Shown here piece after piece: positions 22,504 to 33,309 of a stretch of 64,000 nucleotides of DNA (its first letter is position 1; each line of letters opens with the position of its first letter). The stretch spans positions 151,813,774 through 151,877,773 of the forward strand of contig CM077115.1 in assembly GCA_039619475.1 (NCBI GenBank), written 5' to 3'. A model generated the notes under the pieces. That model made no database searches, had not been told where the DNA came from, and saw nothing but the letters and a program-made list of their open reading frames with translations. The stretch is from Icerya purchasi. Its lineage: Eukaryota; Arthropoda; Insecta; Hemiptera; Monophlebidae. Position numbers and translations under genes: made by a program.

Positions 22504-25500
22504 ATGTCGCGGTCTTACGCCTTAAACATCCTTCAATGGAATTGCCGCAGCTTACGAGCTAATAAACTAAGTGTAGAATGTCTATTAGACTTCTACAATA
22601 TCCATGTAGCGCTGTTATCTGAAACTTGGCTTAAATCCTCCTCATCTCTTGATTTCAAAGGTTATTCTCTAGTTCGATCTGACCGTATGGATGGGTATGG
22701 TGGCGTTGCGATTTTAATTAGACACGATCTATCCTATCACACCCACAATATCCCATTTCTTCCTCCGCCCCTTCCCAACCGCCCTAACATGATCCACATT
22801 TCACTTGAAAATCTTCTCCCGAATCCTTTACATATTGCTTGCGTGTACATCCCTCCCAACTCCAGCGTCTCTAGTCTTCCTTTGTCTTCATTCCTTTCAT
22901 CCCTATCTGATCCATTTATTATTGGTGGAGACTGGAATGCGCACTCTCCTATGTGGGGCTGCACAGGGCGCAATCCTAACGGTGTGACTCTGGAAAATCT
23001 CATCCTAAACCATAATCTTTTTCTCCACAACGATCGTTCTCCTACTTTCTTCAAACATCCATCTTCTTCTAGTGCAATCGACCTCTCGTTTTCATCTCCG
23101 AATCTTGGTCTTGTAAGCTCCTGGAGAACTCTCGACGGCACTTTTGGTAGTGATCATCTCCCCATTCTCCTAGCTCTCAACAACGCTCTTCCTTCTAAAC
23201 CTTTCAGGCCCTTGCACGCTCCTCACTGGCTTCTCTCCAAAACAGATTGGACTAAATTCCGATCTTTGGTGGATTCCTCACTCCCCCTTATTCTGGATTT
23301 TCCCGACCCGTCATCCCAGTACAACTTCTTCATTCAATCTCTATATTCTGCTCTTTCCGCTTCCTCCCCTCCTTCTTCCTTTTCGCGCGGTCGTTCTTCC
23401 TCTTGTGCCTCCTCTCTTTGGTGGAATGAAGAGTGTAAAGTTGCCTTCCAAAGAAGCACCGCTACCTTCAAAGCCTTTCGTTCTTGTTCCTCAATATCCA
23501 ACTTTTTAGCTCACAAAGAAGCCAACGCAAAGGCTCGGTACGTTTCAAAATCTGCCAAGAGGAACTCTTGGAAATCATTTTGTTCATCTTTCTCTAGAGA
23601 TACGCCTCTCTCTAAGATATGGAAAATGGCAAAAGCGTTCAGATCTCCTCTTTCTGAGCGTCCCCACTTCTCTCATCCTTCTTTGCCTGAACTTCACTCT
23701 TTCTTGGACTCTATTGCTCCTCCGTATGTCCCCACTTTCGAGGAATCGATCATTCCTTCGCTCCCAAATTCCTCAGAACCTCATTTCCTATCGTCCCCTT
23801 TCCGCTACGAGGAACTCTTGTCCGTTCTTAACAAAACCTCTCCTTCTGCTCCTGGCTTGGACGGTCTTTCTTTCCCTATTCTTAAAAAACTCTCTCCTTC
23901 CTCGCTGCTCTCCCTTCTGAATATCTTCAACTCTTTCCTACTCTCTGGATTTACTCCTGAGTCTTGGAATGACTTCATCGTCATTCCAATTCCGAAAAAA
24001 AGTCAGTGTTCCTTCCGTCCTATCTCCCTAGCCTCATGTCTGCGCAAACTCTTTGAAGGTTTAATAAACAACCGTCTTGTTTGGTGGCTTGAGCATAATA
24101 ATCTAGTTCCTTCTAATATGTTCGGTTTTCGCCCCGGGCTTGGCCCGGTAGATTGCATCAGTACCTTCCTTGCAGATATCTATAAATCATTCCTTTCTAA
24201 AAAATTTACTGTCGCTTCTTTTGTCGATGTCTGCTCTGCATTCGACAATGTGCATCTTCCTTCTCTGGGCTCCAAACTTCTCTCTCTTAATCTCCCACCG
24301 GTTTTTATCTCTCTTATACTCAACCTCTTTCAACATAGAACTCTTTATCTATCTTCTCCTTTTCTTTCCACCTCTAGATGCGTCTATCGTGGGCTTCCCC
24401 AGGGATCCTGCCTTAGCCCCACTCTTTTTAATATTTACTCTTTCGATATTGCTTCGCTTCCTATTCCCTCTTTCTCTCTCCTTTTTGCTGATGACATTTT
24501 AGTTTATTCCACCTCAGATGATCTGTCCTCTGCCACCAACGAGTTAAACCATTCATTGTCCCATCTTAGCAATGCTCTATCTACACTCCACCTCTCTCTT
24601 TCCCCTTCCAAGTCTTCCTGTATAATTTTCGCTCTCCGCCCCTTTAATCGTGCTTTTATAAACATCAACGTATCTGGTACACCTATTCCCACTGTTAATT
24701 CCATATGTTATCTAGGTATTTTCTTAAATAGTCGCCTTACATTTCATGAACATATTAATTATATCTATAATTCCTCGATCAAAAGACTTAATCTCCTCAA
24801 ATCTTTATCACCGCTCAGATGGGGTGGAGACCCGTGCATTCTATTAATTCTATATAAATCGATTATTCGGTCCAAACTCGACTATTGTTCCTTCATTTAT
24901 GGCAGTGCTTCCAAGTCTCTCCTTTCGAAACTTGACGCAATTCAGAATTCCTGCCTTCGCCTATGCATTGGCGCTTTAAGATCTTCTCCTATTCCTGCGA
25001 TTCTATCCGAATCTTCCACTCAACCTCTTTCCATTCGTCGTTCACTCCTCGGTTATCGATTTTTAATAAAACGCCTCCCCATTTTGTCATCCAATATTAT
25101 CCCTTCCTATCTTTATATCAAAAATCACTGGCGCTTGGCGCCTCATAGAATTCCGATTTTATCGCATATAGCTGCTCGTGTTTCCAATTTTTCTCCCTAC
25201 GTTTCCTCTTATAACAGTCTTCCTTACTTTTCTTTCGACTTTAATAGCATATGGCACCCCATCAATTTCTCCTCTCTTCCAGTCCGAGCTAATTGTTCCT
25301 CTCACAATGTAGTCAACTTCGAATTCTTTCAGCTGCTGAACTCTTCTTTTCCTTCCCATGCCTTAATCTTCTCGGATGGCTCCAAGAGTGATGGGGGCGT
25401 GGGTGGTGCGTATACGTCTCCTACGTTCCTACACTCTGAGTCCTTCAGACTTCCTTCCTTCTGCTCTATCTTCTCGGCCGAGTCGATCTCAATTCTTCGT

Positions 25501-26247
25501 GCAATTCATTTCATATCCTCTACGAGTGGAGTTCACAAATTCCTGATTGTCTCTGATTCCAAAGGCGTTCTTCAAGCCATCTCCTCTCCTCCTTCTTATA
25601 CTTCTGACGGTATCATCCTCTCTATCCGTTCTCTTGTCTCCTCTTTGTTCTCGTTCCGCTCCATTTCCATAGACTTTCTATGGGTCCCTAGTCATTCCAA
25701 TATTGAGGGAAATGACTCAGCTGACTCTTTAGCTCGCTCAGCCGCCCGCACTGGTCCTTTCCTCGACTCTTTCCCTTCCTCAGACATTCTTTCTCTATCA
25801 CGCTCTAATCATTCCAGACTTTGGTCTGACATGTATCCATCTATATTCTCAAATCGCTTTTCTCAGTACCGTCTTATTCAACCGGTTCCTAGTTTCCTGC
25901 CTTGGTTTCAATCTATTCCTATCTGTCGTCGTTCCACTGTTGTTTCCTTAATTAGGCTTAGAATCAATCATTCTCTTCTCCCCTCTTCTCGCTTTCGATT
26001 CGCTTTGTCCCCTTCTCCTTTCTGCTCTCTTCACGCTTCTGAGCCTTCTTGTATTTGTGATTCAAATCACATCCTATTCGAATGTTCAGCACTCTCTAAC
26101 GAACGCTCTATTCTTTACACCCAACTTCTAGTTTTGGGTCTTCCTACTCCCTTTAACGCTACCTATATTCTTTCCTTCCCATTGCCTTCAGTTATCCCAT
26201 TGCTACTGTCCTTTGTCCTCTCCATTTCTGACCGCCTGGTTATTTAG
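22504..26247 (+). CDS. LINE ORF2: endonuclease, reverse transcriptase, RNase H
   Basis: This is an uninterrupted 1,247-codon frame. I chose the ATG at 22,504 because endonuclease homology starts within ten residues; the in-frame ATG at 22,414 only adds a hydrophobic Leu-rich leader. APE-type endonuclease motifs are present: WNCRS (N13), SETWL (E40), GGDWNAHSPMWG (D143, N145), AIDLSF (D193) and GSDHLPI (D217, H218). The reverse transcriptase has GLPQGSCLSPTLFNIY and the catalytic FADD at ~661-664. RNase H keeps FSDGS (D958), SAES (E993), VSDSKG (D1018) and GNDSAD (D1074). A C-terminal C-X-C-X3-H-X4-C knuckle-like motif follows (~1175-1190). It acts in target-primed reverse transcription. No stop or frameshift is visible, so it may encode active enzyme even though the element lacks its 5' end. 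Confidence 0.94.
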   Translation: MSRSYALNILQWNCRSLRANKLSVECLLDFYNIHVALLSETWLKSSSSLDFKGYSLVRSDRMDGYGGVAILIRHDLSYHTHNIPFLPPPLPNRPNMIHISLENLLPNPLHIACVYIPPNSSVSSLPLSSFLSSLSDPFIIGGDWNAHSPMWGCTGRNPNGVTLENLILNHNLFLHNDRSPTFFKHPSSSSAIDLSFSSPNLGLVSSWRTLDGTFGSDHLPILLALNNALPSKPFRPLHAPHWLLSKTDWTKFRSLVDSSLPLILDFPDPSSQYNFFIQSLYSALSASSPPSSFSRGRSSSCASSLWWNEECKVAFQRSTATFKAFRSCSSISNFLAHKEANAKARYVSKSAKRNSWKSFCSSFSRDTPLSKIWKMAKAFRSPLSERPHFSHPSLPELHSFLDSIAPPYVPTFEESIIPSLPNSSEPHFLSSPFRYEELLSVLNKTSPSAPGLDGLSFPILKKLSPSSLLSLLNIFNSFLLSGFTPESWNDFIVIPIPKKSQCSFRPISLASCLRKLFEGLINNRLVWWLEHNNLVPSNMFGFRPGLGPVDCISTFLADIYKSFLSKKFTVASFVDVCSAFDNVHLPSLGSKLLSLNLPPVFISLILNLFQHRTLYLSSPFLSTSRCVYRGLPQGSCLSPTLFNIYSFDIASLPIPSFSLLFADDILVYSTSDDLSSATNELNHSLSHLSNALSTLHLSLSPSKSSCIIFALRPFNRAFININVSGTPIPTVNSICYLGIFLNSRLTFHEHINYIYNSSIKRLNLLKSLSPLRWGGDPCILLILYKSIIRSKLDYCSFIYGSASKSLLSKLDAIQNSCLRLCIGALRSSPIPAILSESSTQPLSIRRSLLGYRFLIKRLPILSSNIIPSYLYIKNHWRLAPHRIPILSHIAARVSNFSPYVSSYNSLPYFSFDFNSIWHPINFSSLPVRANCSSHNVVNFEFFQLLNSSFPSHALIFSDGSKSDGGVGGAYTSPTFLHSESFRLPSFCSIFSAESISILRAIHFISSTSGVHKFLIVSDSKGVLQAISSPPSYTSDGIILSIRSLVSSLFSFRSISIDFLWVPSHSNIEGNDSADSLARSAARTGPFLDSFPSSDILSLSRSNHSRLWSDMYPSIFSNRFSQYRLIQPVPSFLPWFQSIPICRRSTVVSLIRLRINHSLLPSSRFRFALSPSPFCSLHASEPSCICDSNHILFECSALSNERSILYTQLLVLGLPTPFNATYILSFPLPSVIPLLLSFVLSISDRLVI

Positions 26248-26268
26248 TTATAACTGTTAATTTTTCAT

Positions 26269-26298
26269 GTTGTTGGGTCAAGGCCGCTGGCGCGCCCA
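26269..26298 (+). promoter_or_regulatory. Conserved 3'-end motif of the LINE family
   Basis: A 30-nt stretch beginning gttgttgggtcaa and ending gccgctggcgcgccca matches the minus-strand LINE fragment at 33,853-33,882 with a single mismatch, although the two proteins are clearly diverged. It lies just upstream of the poly(A) tail. In LINEs the 3' end can be recognised by the element's own reverse transcriptase; that role here is inference. Confidence 0.7.
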
Positions 26299-26306
26299 GG
26301 GTAGGG

Positions 26307-26332
26307 AAAAAAAAAAAAAAAAAAAAAAAAAA
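26307..26332 (+). other. Poly(A) tail of the LINE
   Basis: An uninterrupted A-run follows gtaggg and leads directly into the right copy of the target duplication. Confidence 0.93.
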
Positions 26333-26345
26333 AACTGTTTTAATG

Positions 26346-26840
26346 TAATTGGCGCAAACTAAGAAACTCCAATATTCGTGAAAATCGCCGTAGAAAATTC
26401 TATTTATTATTGCAGTCGAAATTAGAATTAGCGAATGCGCTCTCGACTAATAGGAAATGATGAAGCCTGGTCATTCGGATTTGGAAACAACAAAGATTCA
26501 GATACGACATTGTCGAAAGCAGTTCTGAGACACTGAATGAAAAAGACAATATACTCGTAGCACATAATCATCGGACTGCTTACTGGAAAATCAAAAAAAA
26601 TACGACAATCCTACAAACCAGTTCAAAATGTCAAATTCGTAGAGTATCCGGAAGAGCTAGTTCCACCACAGGTTGATACTGAAATTTTTAATTTCAAACA
26701 TTTATTCGAATGCAAAAACCGGTGACATACAACTTTAACGAGCTACAATTACAAATAGCCTTTTAGGTGAGTACATCAATCATTGTCCCTTTCAAAATGA
26801 TTAATATAGAGCAGCCAGTAAAAAGCACTAAATAAATGGT
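26346..26840. repeat. Repeat segment B (copy 1)
   Basis: This aligns with 29,298-29,735 in direct orientation. Long shared words include aaagattcagatac, attgtcgaaagcagttc, gagacactgaatgaaaaaga, actggaaaatcaaaaaaaat and gctacaattacaaatagcct. I see no coding potential. Divergence is moderate, so the duplication is old. It lacks the terminal features and internal genes of an LTR pair. Confidence 0.85.
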
Positions 26841-27354
26841 AGAGAATTAGCTGTGACATGTTCGCTGAACCGCTCAGAAATTCATTTTGATAATTTAAGC
26901 GAGGAGGTATGATCTGCCGAAATTGTAAACAGGTGAATAGATCTTGGTCCGCTTAAGACATCGGAGAATAAAAAACAAAAATTTCGGGTACCTACACGAA
27001 ATCATCAAATTTTTTTTAACATCAGTGCAGCAGAAAAACCAGCTTCGTTAACAATTATTAGTCTAGCAGACAAGGTGTGAGTAAAAAATATCGTGGAAAT
27101 AAGAACAGCCTTAGAACGCTTAAAAATATCCGATCATTCGAAGTCCAAATGATACATTTTCCTAAATGAACAGAGTGACATACGAAAACTCAATGAAATT
27201 TCATTCACACAGGCCTAACGAAAGTCAAGGGAAACGTGTTAGATTCCGCGCGAACATAGGATCCACCAAGAAAATGATCGGATGGAACAGTATGAAAATT
27301 ATATATTTGTATACATGAATTTAAATAGTTTATTCAACTAAGCAAGTCTACTAT

Positions 27355-27480
27355 AACGGATATTGCAGGTTTAGTAAGATGTCGAAAACCATTATAGTTT
27401 CAGCAATAAAAGATATATTCGTTCGAGTTGAATTGTCCAATAGAATATTCAACGAAATATGAGTTTAAAATTGGAAAAGA
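27355..27480. repeat. Repeat segment A (copy 2)
   Basis: This is the second copy of the segment at 20,935-21,031. In copy 1, with the LINE removed, the distance from the start of A to the recognisable start of B is about 135 bp. Copy 2 breaks off about that far from its start, where a decayed retroelement begins. Confidence 0.6.
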
Positions 27481-27689
27481 GTATAATTCTTCCAATGTAA
27501 CAACCGCAAATCAAGAAATTCAAGAAATTGACAGAAGCATCAGATAGAAGATAGCATAGGCAAAGGAAGAATGACTGAATATACAATGAAAAATCATTGA
27601 GTAACTACAAAATAAACACGATGAATTTTTAACATACTGGCAAATACACCTTAAAAAAGACGTATAACTTTCTTAAAGATCGAGAACGG

Positions 27690-29293
27690 GGATATTACAA
27701 CGAATACAGTTGCAAAGGTAAAAGTATCGGAACGAGATGTGGCAATTATATTATTCAACGATTAAGAAGGGGTAGTGCCGCAAGAGGAAATGGGTATATT
27801 ACCGATCTTGGAATCAGAAGAAGGGCCGGCAATCAAGCGAGCTAAAGTATGGAAGATGGTAAGATCAGATGAAGTACCGGTGGAGTTGCTAAAAATGTTA
27901 GATCGTACGGAGATCAGTAAAATTACTCATTTTTTAATGTAATCTTTGGAAATGGGAAACTACCGGAAGACTAGCTAGAGTCAAGATTCGTTGCATTACC
28001 AAAAACAACAAAATGTATCCAACTATGATGAATAGAGATTAATAAGTCTTATGAGCCACGTTTTAAAAGTATTTTCCGCAATAATTCATTGACGCATATC
28101 TAAAATATGTGAAAAAAACATAATGGGTGAATCACTTTAGTTTTTGTAACGGAATGGGTACAAGAGAAGCATTATTTTGCATGAAAACATTAATCCAGAA
28201 ACTACTGAAGTTCCAAAAATCAGTTTATATTGGTTTTATAGGCTACAACAAAGCATTCGAAGAAGTACGACATATGGAATTAATTAACACATTAAGAAGT
28301 ATAGGTATAAACCAGACTGATGATAGAATTGCGCAATCTCTTCACAAAAACCAACATATAAACATACTAAAAGACGAGCAACTAACTGTGCAAATATCAG
28401 CACGACGAGAGGTCAGGCAAGGATGTGCACTGTAACCGCTACTGTTTAATTTATATTCAGAGGCAATTTTTGCTTAACCCTTAGAAGGACGTAATGAAGG
28501 AATAAATATTTCGAGCGAACGAATTTCAGTAATTCGCTTTGGTACTAGCGCAAAATGCAGCAGACCTACAGAGACTACCAGATTTAGTTACCCTCGGAAG
28601 TGCAAAAAAAGGAATTAGTATAAATACCAAAAGAACAAAATTCATGATAGCCTCGAGACAACCTGATTCAAATGAAAAACTATTTCTGTTTGGCAAAGAA
28701 ATCGAATAGGTAGAAAAATATAAATATTTACGCAACCCGCGTATTGAAGTGGCCAGGGATATGTTTATGAAACTTAAAAACATCTTTTGTGATCGATAGT
28801 TATGTATTGGGAATCAAGAAGAAGGTATTGCGATGATACATGTTCAGTGCTTCTATATTAGCGCGAAACGTGACACTGAAGGAAAATATAAAGAAGCGTA
28901 TCTCACTGTTCAAAATGTGGCGTTACCCAAGAGTGTGGAAAATACCGTGGACAAAAAAGGTGAAAAATGAAAGTGTGCGAGAACTAATGGAAACTGACCG
29001 GGTATTAATAGCAATAGTAAAAAAGATAAATGACAAATTTTTTCGGACACTTCACGAGAGGTGAAAAATATAAATTGTTACGGACAATAATAATGGGTAT
29101 GATGCAAGGAAGAAGAAATCCGCAAAGAAAAACTCTTGGCTAGATAAAATCAAAAATTGGACCGGAATTAAGAGAGTAGAAGATTTATTCAGAATAGCAA
29201 GAGGCCGGAACCAATTAAATCAGGTAGTCTAATCCAAGCAAGGTGATTAAGCAATACCCGAATCGGGTGACACGAGAAGAAAAAGAAGAAATT
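27690..29293 (+). pseudogene. Decayed non-LTR retrotransposon (reverse transcriptase remnant)
   Basis: Broken fragments follow the order of a LINE pol protein common in insects. There is a DEVPVELLKML-like stretch near 27,865 and KLPED near 27,955. The longest open piece, 28,127-28,435, contains GMGTREALFCMKTLIQK, a degraded IDYxKAFD (read GYNKAFEEV) and VRQGCAL. A PLLFNLYSEAIF piece lies near 28,440. A C-terminal region at 28,840-29,064 contains KMWRYPRVWKIPWTKKV. Debris then continues to about 29,230 and the element ends in an (A)AG-rich tail near 29,271-29,293. Many stops and frameshifts separate these. The catalytic aspartate box is not recognisable. The 5' limit is uncertain, perhaps near 27,490. 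Confidence 0.85.
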
Positions 29294-29297
29294 TTAA

Positions 29298-29735
29298 TAT
29301 TCATGAAAATCGCTATTCAAGATCGTATATTATTAGAAATGCAGTCGAAATAAGAATTAAAAACTTGATGACAGCTATCTCGGCTAATAATAAATGATGA
29401 AGCATGGACATTCGGATGTACGATTTGGAAACGGCAAAGATTCAGATACGGCATTGTCGAAAGCAGTTCTGAGACACTGAATGAAAAAGATAATATAGCA
29501 CATAATCGTCGGACTGCATACTGGAAAATCAAAAAAAATACAATAAATCTACAAACCAGTTCATATGTTGAGAAATAAGTGGAGTATCCAGAAGAGCTAA
29601 TTCAAGAACAATGTTTGTACTGAAATTTTTAAATTCAAACATTTATTTGAATGAGAAAATCCGTGACATACAAATTCAACGGGCTACAATTACAAATAGC
29701 CTTTAAGTGACTACTTCGATCAAAATGATTAATAT
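29298..29735. repeat. Repeat segment B (copy 2)
   Basis: Direct repeat of 26,346-26,840, described there. It starts immediately after the tail of the decayed LINE, matching the way copy 1 starts immediately after the young LINE. Confidence 0.85.
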
Positions 29736-29739
29736 CACA

Positions 29740-31528
29740 CTAGTCATTGCTTACATAGAGATCAATGAAAGTAGTAGCAGAAAACGCTATTCACGGACGC
29801 AGACATCCGACCCAGAACGCAATAAGTTCTTTACAAGACACCGGTATTAGCCACAGGTATGATACATCACCTAGAATAACGTTTATCCTAGAAGAGTTGA
29901 ATTCAGCTAAATAAACTAATATATCATTTTTTCTTTCCCTTATAACGAAAGACCATGTTATAGAGAAAATCATTGCAGCTACGAAGATAATAGTGGATCA
30001 AAACATTCACTGAAAAATATGACACAATTGATAATTGACAGGGAGAATTGATATAGCCTGTCGTCAATTGAAAACAACGGTGGAGAAACAGATCAACGAG
30101 AACCGCAATTGAAATGTACTGCAATGCCTTTTAAAGGAACCAATACGTTCACCGGAAGACTTTGAAACAAGTAAAAGCAGTTAAATTATAACGTTGAAAC
30201 AATTAATATATGTACAGTTGTGATGAAACGGAATATGATATGCTACAGGTTCAAATAATTCGTAATTAATCATTTCCACTTCTTATAAAAATCTCGAAAG
30301 TTCGACGTTGAATTTCGATTAAATAACTTCAAGCCAGTATCCGAATCGTTCATTACGGATATGGTCACAATTGAAAACCATGAATCCTTTCGTAAAGATG
30401 TTCAAATTAGACTAAGTTCGAGCGCCATGATTCATCCTTTAGTTAAATAATATCAACAAAGTCATAGCAGGCACAAGAGACCACAATATCATGTGATACG
30501 CGCAGCGACGATAGTCATCAACTCGCATAGACAGACTTAGATGAAATATTGTAAGCCGATTAGGTTGCGTGTGGACAAAATTTCCTTTCAGCATGAAAGC
30601 AAAACAATTAAATGTGTAATTTATTATAAATGCATCAAAATTTCTCTGATGTTCCTAACGGTGGATCGGTTGGATGAGTGAGAATCAAGGCAATAGAACA
30701 AAAAATGCATTTGCTAATTCTTGCCGGCTAACGAATTCAAAAGTTGCATAAAACAACCGAAGAAATACAAAATTTAGGTAATCATAAGAAAATAGAGAAT
30801 ACTCCGCGGATGAATCTGATATTGAAATTTAATCAGTCGAAAATTGCACCATACCTCACAAAGATTTACCGGAAAATAGAATTTATAACATCCTATTGTT
30901 CAGGTTTGAAATGTTTCGCATAATTAACGATATAAACGAGGAACAATTAAATCCCAAGTGGACTGGTAACATGCTTGGAATGTATCGTCAACAGCAAGAG
31001 TTCCATATGTGTTATAATTTGTGAACAAAATGGAATCCCTGAAGAACAAAAAGCATATTGAGAATTCAGAAGGTACTTTCAATTTCCACTGTAAACCATC
31101 ACTGAAATATAAATACAACGAATTTATATTTCCCGGAAATGCAAATATAGTGCAAGCTACAGTGTCCTAAAGTGCAGTTAATCGCTGTCCAATGAGCATG
31201 AATACAAAAGAAGAACAGTTTAAAAAAGACAAAAGAGTCCCACGAAGTAGGGAAATTGTAATCAGTTGTGGAAAAATCATAAATGGTACTAACTCTGATT
31301 TTTTTAAAGAATCGGCAGTACATGCCTGAGAGTTAAGTAGTAAATTTCTGGTCCAAGTAGCATTGCATTCACTTCTCTGTCTTGTGTTTTACTCCATTTC
31401 GTTACATTTATTCTCCTTCATTCATTTTTAATTTTCATTCCATGTGCAACAGCCTGTTTAGTTCATTATCCACCATTCATTGTCACGCAGTTTCCGACTC
31501 AGCGGATAGATTTGCAGCTACGTTATTA
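29740..31528. other. Gene-less AT-rich interval
   Basis: Only short frames with no recognisable domain are present. I see no target duplication, terminal repeat or RNA gene. The last ~180 bp (31,350-31,528) is pyrimidine-rich on this strand. Confidence 0.5.
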
Positions 31529-31537
31529 TAGATTCTT

Positions 31538-32298
31538 TTTTTTTTTTTTTTATTTGAGCAATTATCACAATCTTAAAATAAATTTTAAATAAGTAATAAA
31601 TATAACAACTGAGAAAGGAACGAGAAATAAAAACTTAGCCCAGTGACTAGTTTTCAAGGATACAGCGGACAGTTCACACGAGGTTTACAGCGTTTAAGCC
31701 TACATGATTTGAGTCCCTCCGTCAGCAACTGTTGAATTAGTGGATTCCTATGAACCCAAAGCCGTTCGTAATATGCACTTACGATTTCTGGAATGACCTC
31801 ATCCACACACTTCAGATCTAAATTTCTGTGCAAGTCTGCATTCCTTTGAAACCATGCAGCTTTTGCTATCATCCGTATAATTTTATTTTGAACCCGCTGT
31901 ATGATATTGCGGTTGCTCGTTTTGGCACATCCCCATAATTCAATACCGTATGTCCAGATTGGCTTGATGATCACTTTGTAGATTAGGCACTTATGATACA
32001 AGCTTAGCTTCGAATGCCGACCCAATAACCAATAAAGTTGCCTAACCTTTCCCATTATTTGCTCTTTTTTAGCCTTAATATGCGGCTGCCAAGTGAGACG
32101 AGTGTCCAAATGAATGCCAAGATATTTGGCCGAGCTGGATATTGATACCTGGATATTATTTATATAAACGCGCAAACGAATGTCTATTGGACGTAAAGCA
32201 AAGGACACGTGAACTGACTTTGCCTCGTTTAATTTAATCCTCCACTGTGAGGTCCACTGGGAGATTAAATCTAATGCATTTTGTAATTTAGCATTTGC
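31538..32298 (-). mobile_element. 5'-truncated jockey-like LINE
   Basis: On the minus strand an RT C-terminal frame is followed by an AT-rich 3' region and a 16-nt poly(A), seen here as T at 31,536-31,551. The candidate target duplication tagattctt occurs at 31,529-31,537 and again at 32,299-32,307, exactly where RT similarity stops. It is only 9 bp and partly merges with the tail, so I hold it loosely. Confidence 0.8.
31654..32298 (-). pseudogene. Reverse transcriptase C-terminal fragment (jockey-like)
   Basis: About 214 codons are open from the 5' truncation to the stop. Visible features are LISQWTSQWRIKLNEAKS, SSAKYLGIHLDTRLTW (the post-catalytic YLG motif), PIWTYGIELWGCAK (thumb region) and IQRVQNKIIRMIAKAAW. 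This arrangement is typical of the region downstream of the FADD box in jockey-group ORF2. The catalytic palm and the endonuclease are missing through truncation, so this is a dead-on-arrival copy although the remaining frame is uninterrupted. No RNase H follows, consistent with jockey. The frame can be extended upstream to 32,340, but those codons come from flanking DNA. Confidence 0.87.
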
Positions 32299-32472
32299 TA
32301 GATTCTTGATAATAAATAAAATAAGACTCGAAGATGGCAAGCAACAGTAAAAGGTATGTTGCCTATTAACTAATCTTGTTTAACTTTATTTTGTAAATAC
32401 TGACTTGTTAAATAAACATTCGAAATAAACGAACTAAATGGTATATCGTTAAACATAAAATAAATACGAAAA

Positions 32473-32739
32473 AAAAACTGTGCGTCAGTCGAAAACTAAT
32501 GGCGTTAGAAGTGAAACTTTTTATGGAATGCAAGAACTGTCAAAGAGGAAACAAAAACATTGGAGTAAAAAAAAGTATACTTAAAACTAACAAAAATGAT
32601 CTATATTACAAATCATTTTTGTTAGTTTTAAGTATACTTTTTCAATGTACTTTTTTTTGTTTCCTCCTTTAAAATTTATTGTATTTCATAAAAAGTATCA
32701 CTTCTAACGCCGTTAGTTTTCGACTGACGCACAGTTTTT
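32473..32739. mobile_element. Foldback MITE
   Basis: Long inverted arms begin actgtgcgtcagtcgaaaac at 32,477 and return as their complement ending at 32,735. The match continues imperfectly through ggcgttagaagtg. The centre (about 32,571-32,642) is a second strong palindrome around agtatacttaaaactaac. No coding sequence is present. The target duplication is unclear because both ends run into A/T tracts. Confidence 0.85.
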
Positions 32740-33305
32740 ATATGTTGGTTTTATTTATCTTTTCATTATATAAAAATTTCCTAATACCTAGTTTAAAGTA
32801 TTTTCTCTTTCCATTCGTTAACAGTTCCACTTTTTTCGATTTTTATTGTGACTCCTTTGGAAGGTTTTTCAGCTAAGTTCCTATATCTTTTCCAGGGTTA
32901 CTGTCTCGCCTCTCTCGTATCTTTCTTCTTCGAGACCGCACAATGGATGAGTTCGCGGGTCGGCGGTTTATTATTGGCAGTTTTAAATCCTTCACTTTGT
33001 TTTATAATGACCTGTTTATGCGGGCGAGTCCGTCTGATGTACCTGACCCGACCCTTCTTTTTTCTGGCCGCTTTGCTGCCTAAAGAAGCATTTAATTTTT
33101 CTTTTCACAGAAGTATTGTTCTTTCAAAATATTTCAGTGAAAATAACAACCTTTTTGCCTGATTGCACTGAACTGTCGTAAATTTATGGAATGTAGAGTT
33201 ACCTACCAATTAATTGATAGGAAATACAAATATAAAGAAACAATCGAGTAATTATAAAAGTAACGTAATACATTAACCCGAATGAATTAGCATTATTGAT
33301 TTAAA
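32740..33305. other. Gene-less interval with a GC-richer patch
   Basis: A 104-codon frame at 32,848-33,162 has no recognisable domain. Its only unusual feature is a GC-richer stretch near 32,935-33,060 (gggtcggcgg, cgggcgagtccgtc). I make no functional call. Confidence 0.4.
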
Positions 33306-33309
33306 TTAA

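Larger units (their letters stand above)
21045..26332 (+). mobile_element. 5'-truncated non-LTR retrotransposon, I-like group
   Basis: The element is bounded by a perfect 13-bp target duplication, aactgttttaatg, at 21,032-21,044 and 26,333-26,345, and ends in a poly(A) tail. It encodes the C-terminal part of a zinc-knuckle ORF1, a ~677-bp inter-ORF spacer with three 75-bp repeats, and an ORF2 with apurinic-type endonuclease, reverse transcriptase and RNase H. RNase H in ORF2 and three knuckles in ORF1 are known for the I/R1/LOA group; the exact clade is my inference. ORF1 is open right up to the 5' junction, so the copy was truncated at insertion. The perfect duplication and open ORF2 suggest a recent event. 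The sense strand is strikingly pyrimidine-rich and richer in GC than its surroundings. Confidence 0.93.

Noticed and set aside
22737..23141. 134-codon minus frame inside ORF2, and several other overlapping frames in the LINE
   Set aside because: They are antisense or out-of-frame shadows favoured by the pyrimidine-rich composition.
26346..29735. Direct repeats B and B' as the two LTRs of an LTR retrotransposon
   Set aside because: No TG...CA ends, primer-binding site, polypurine tract or gag-pol lie between them. The interior is a non-LTR RT remnant plus segment A'.
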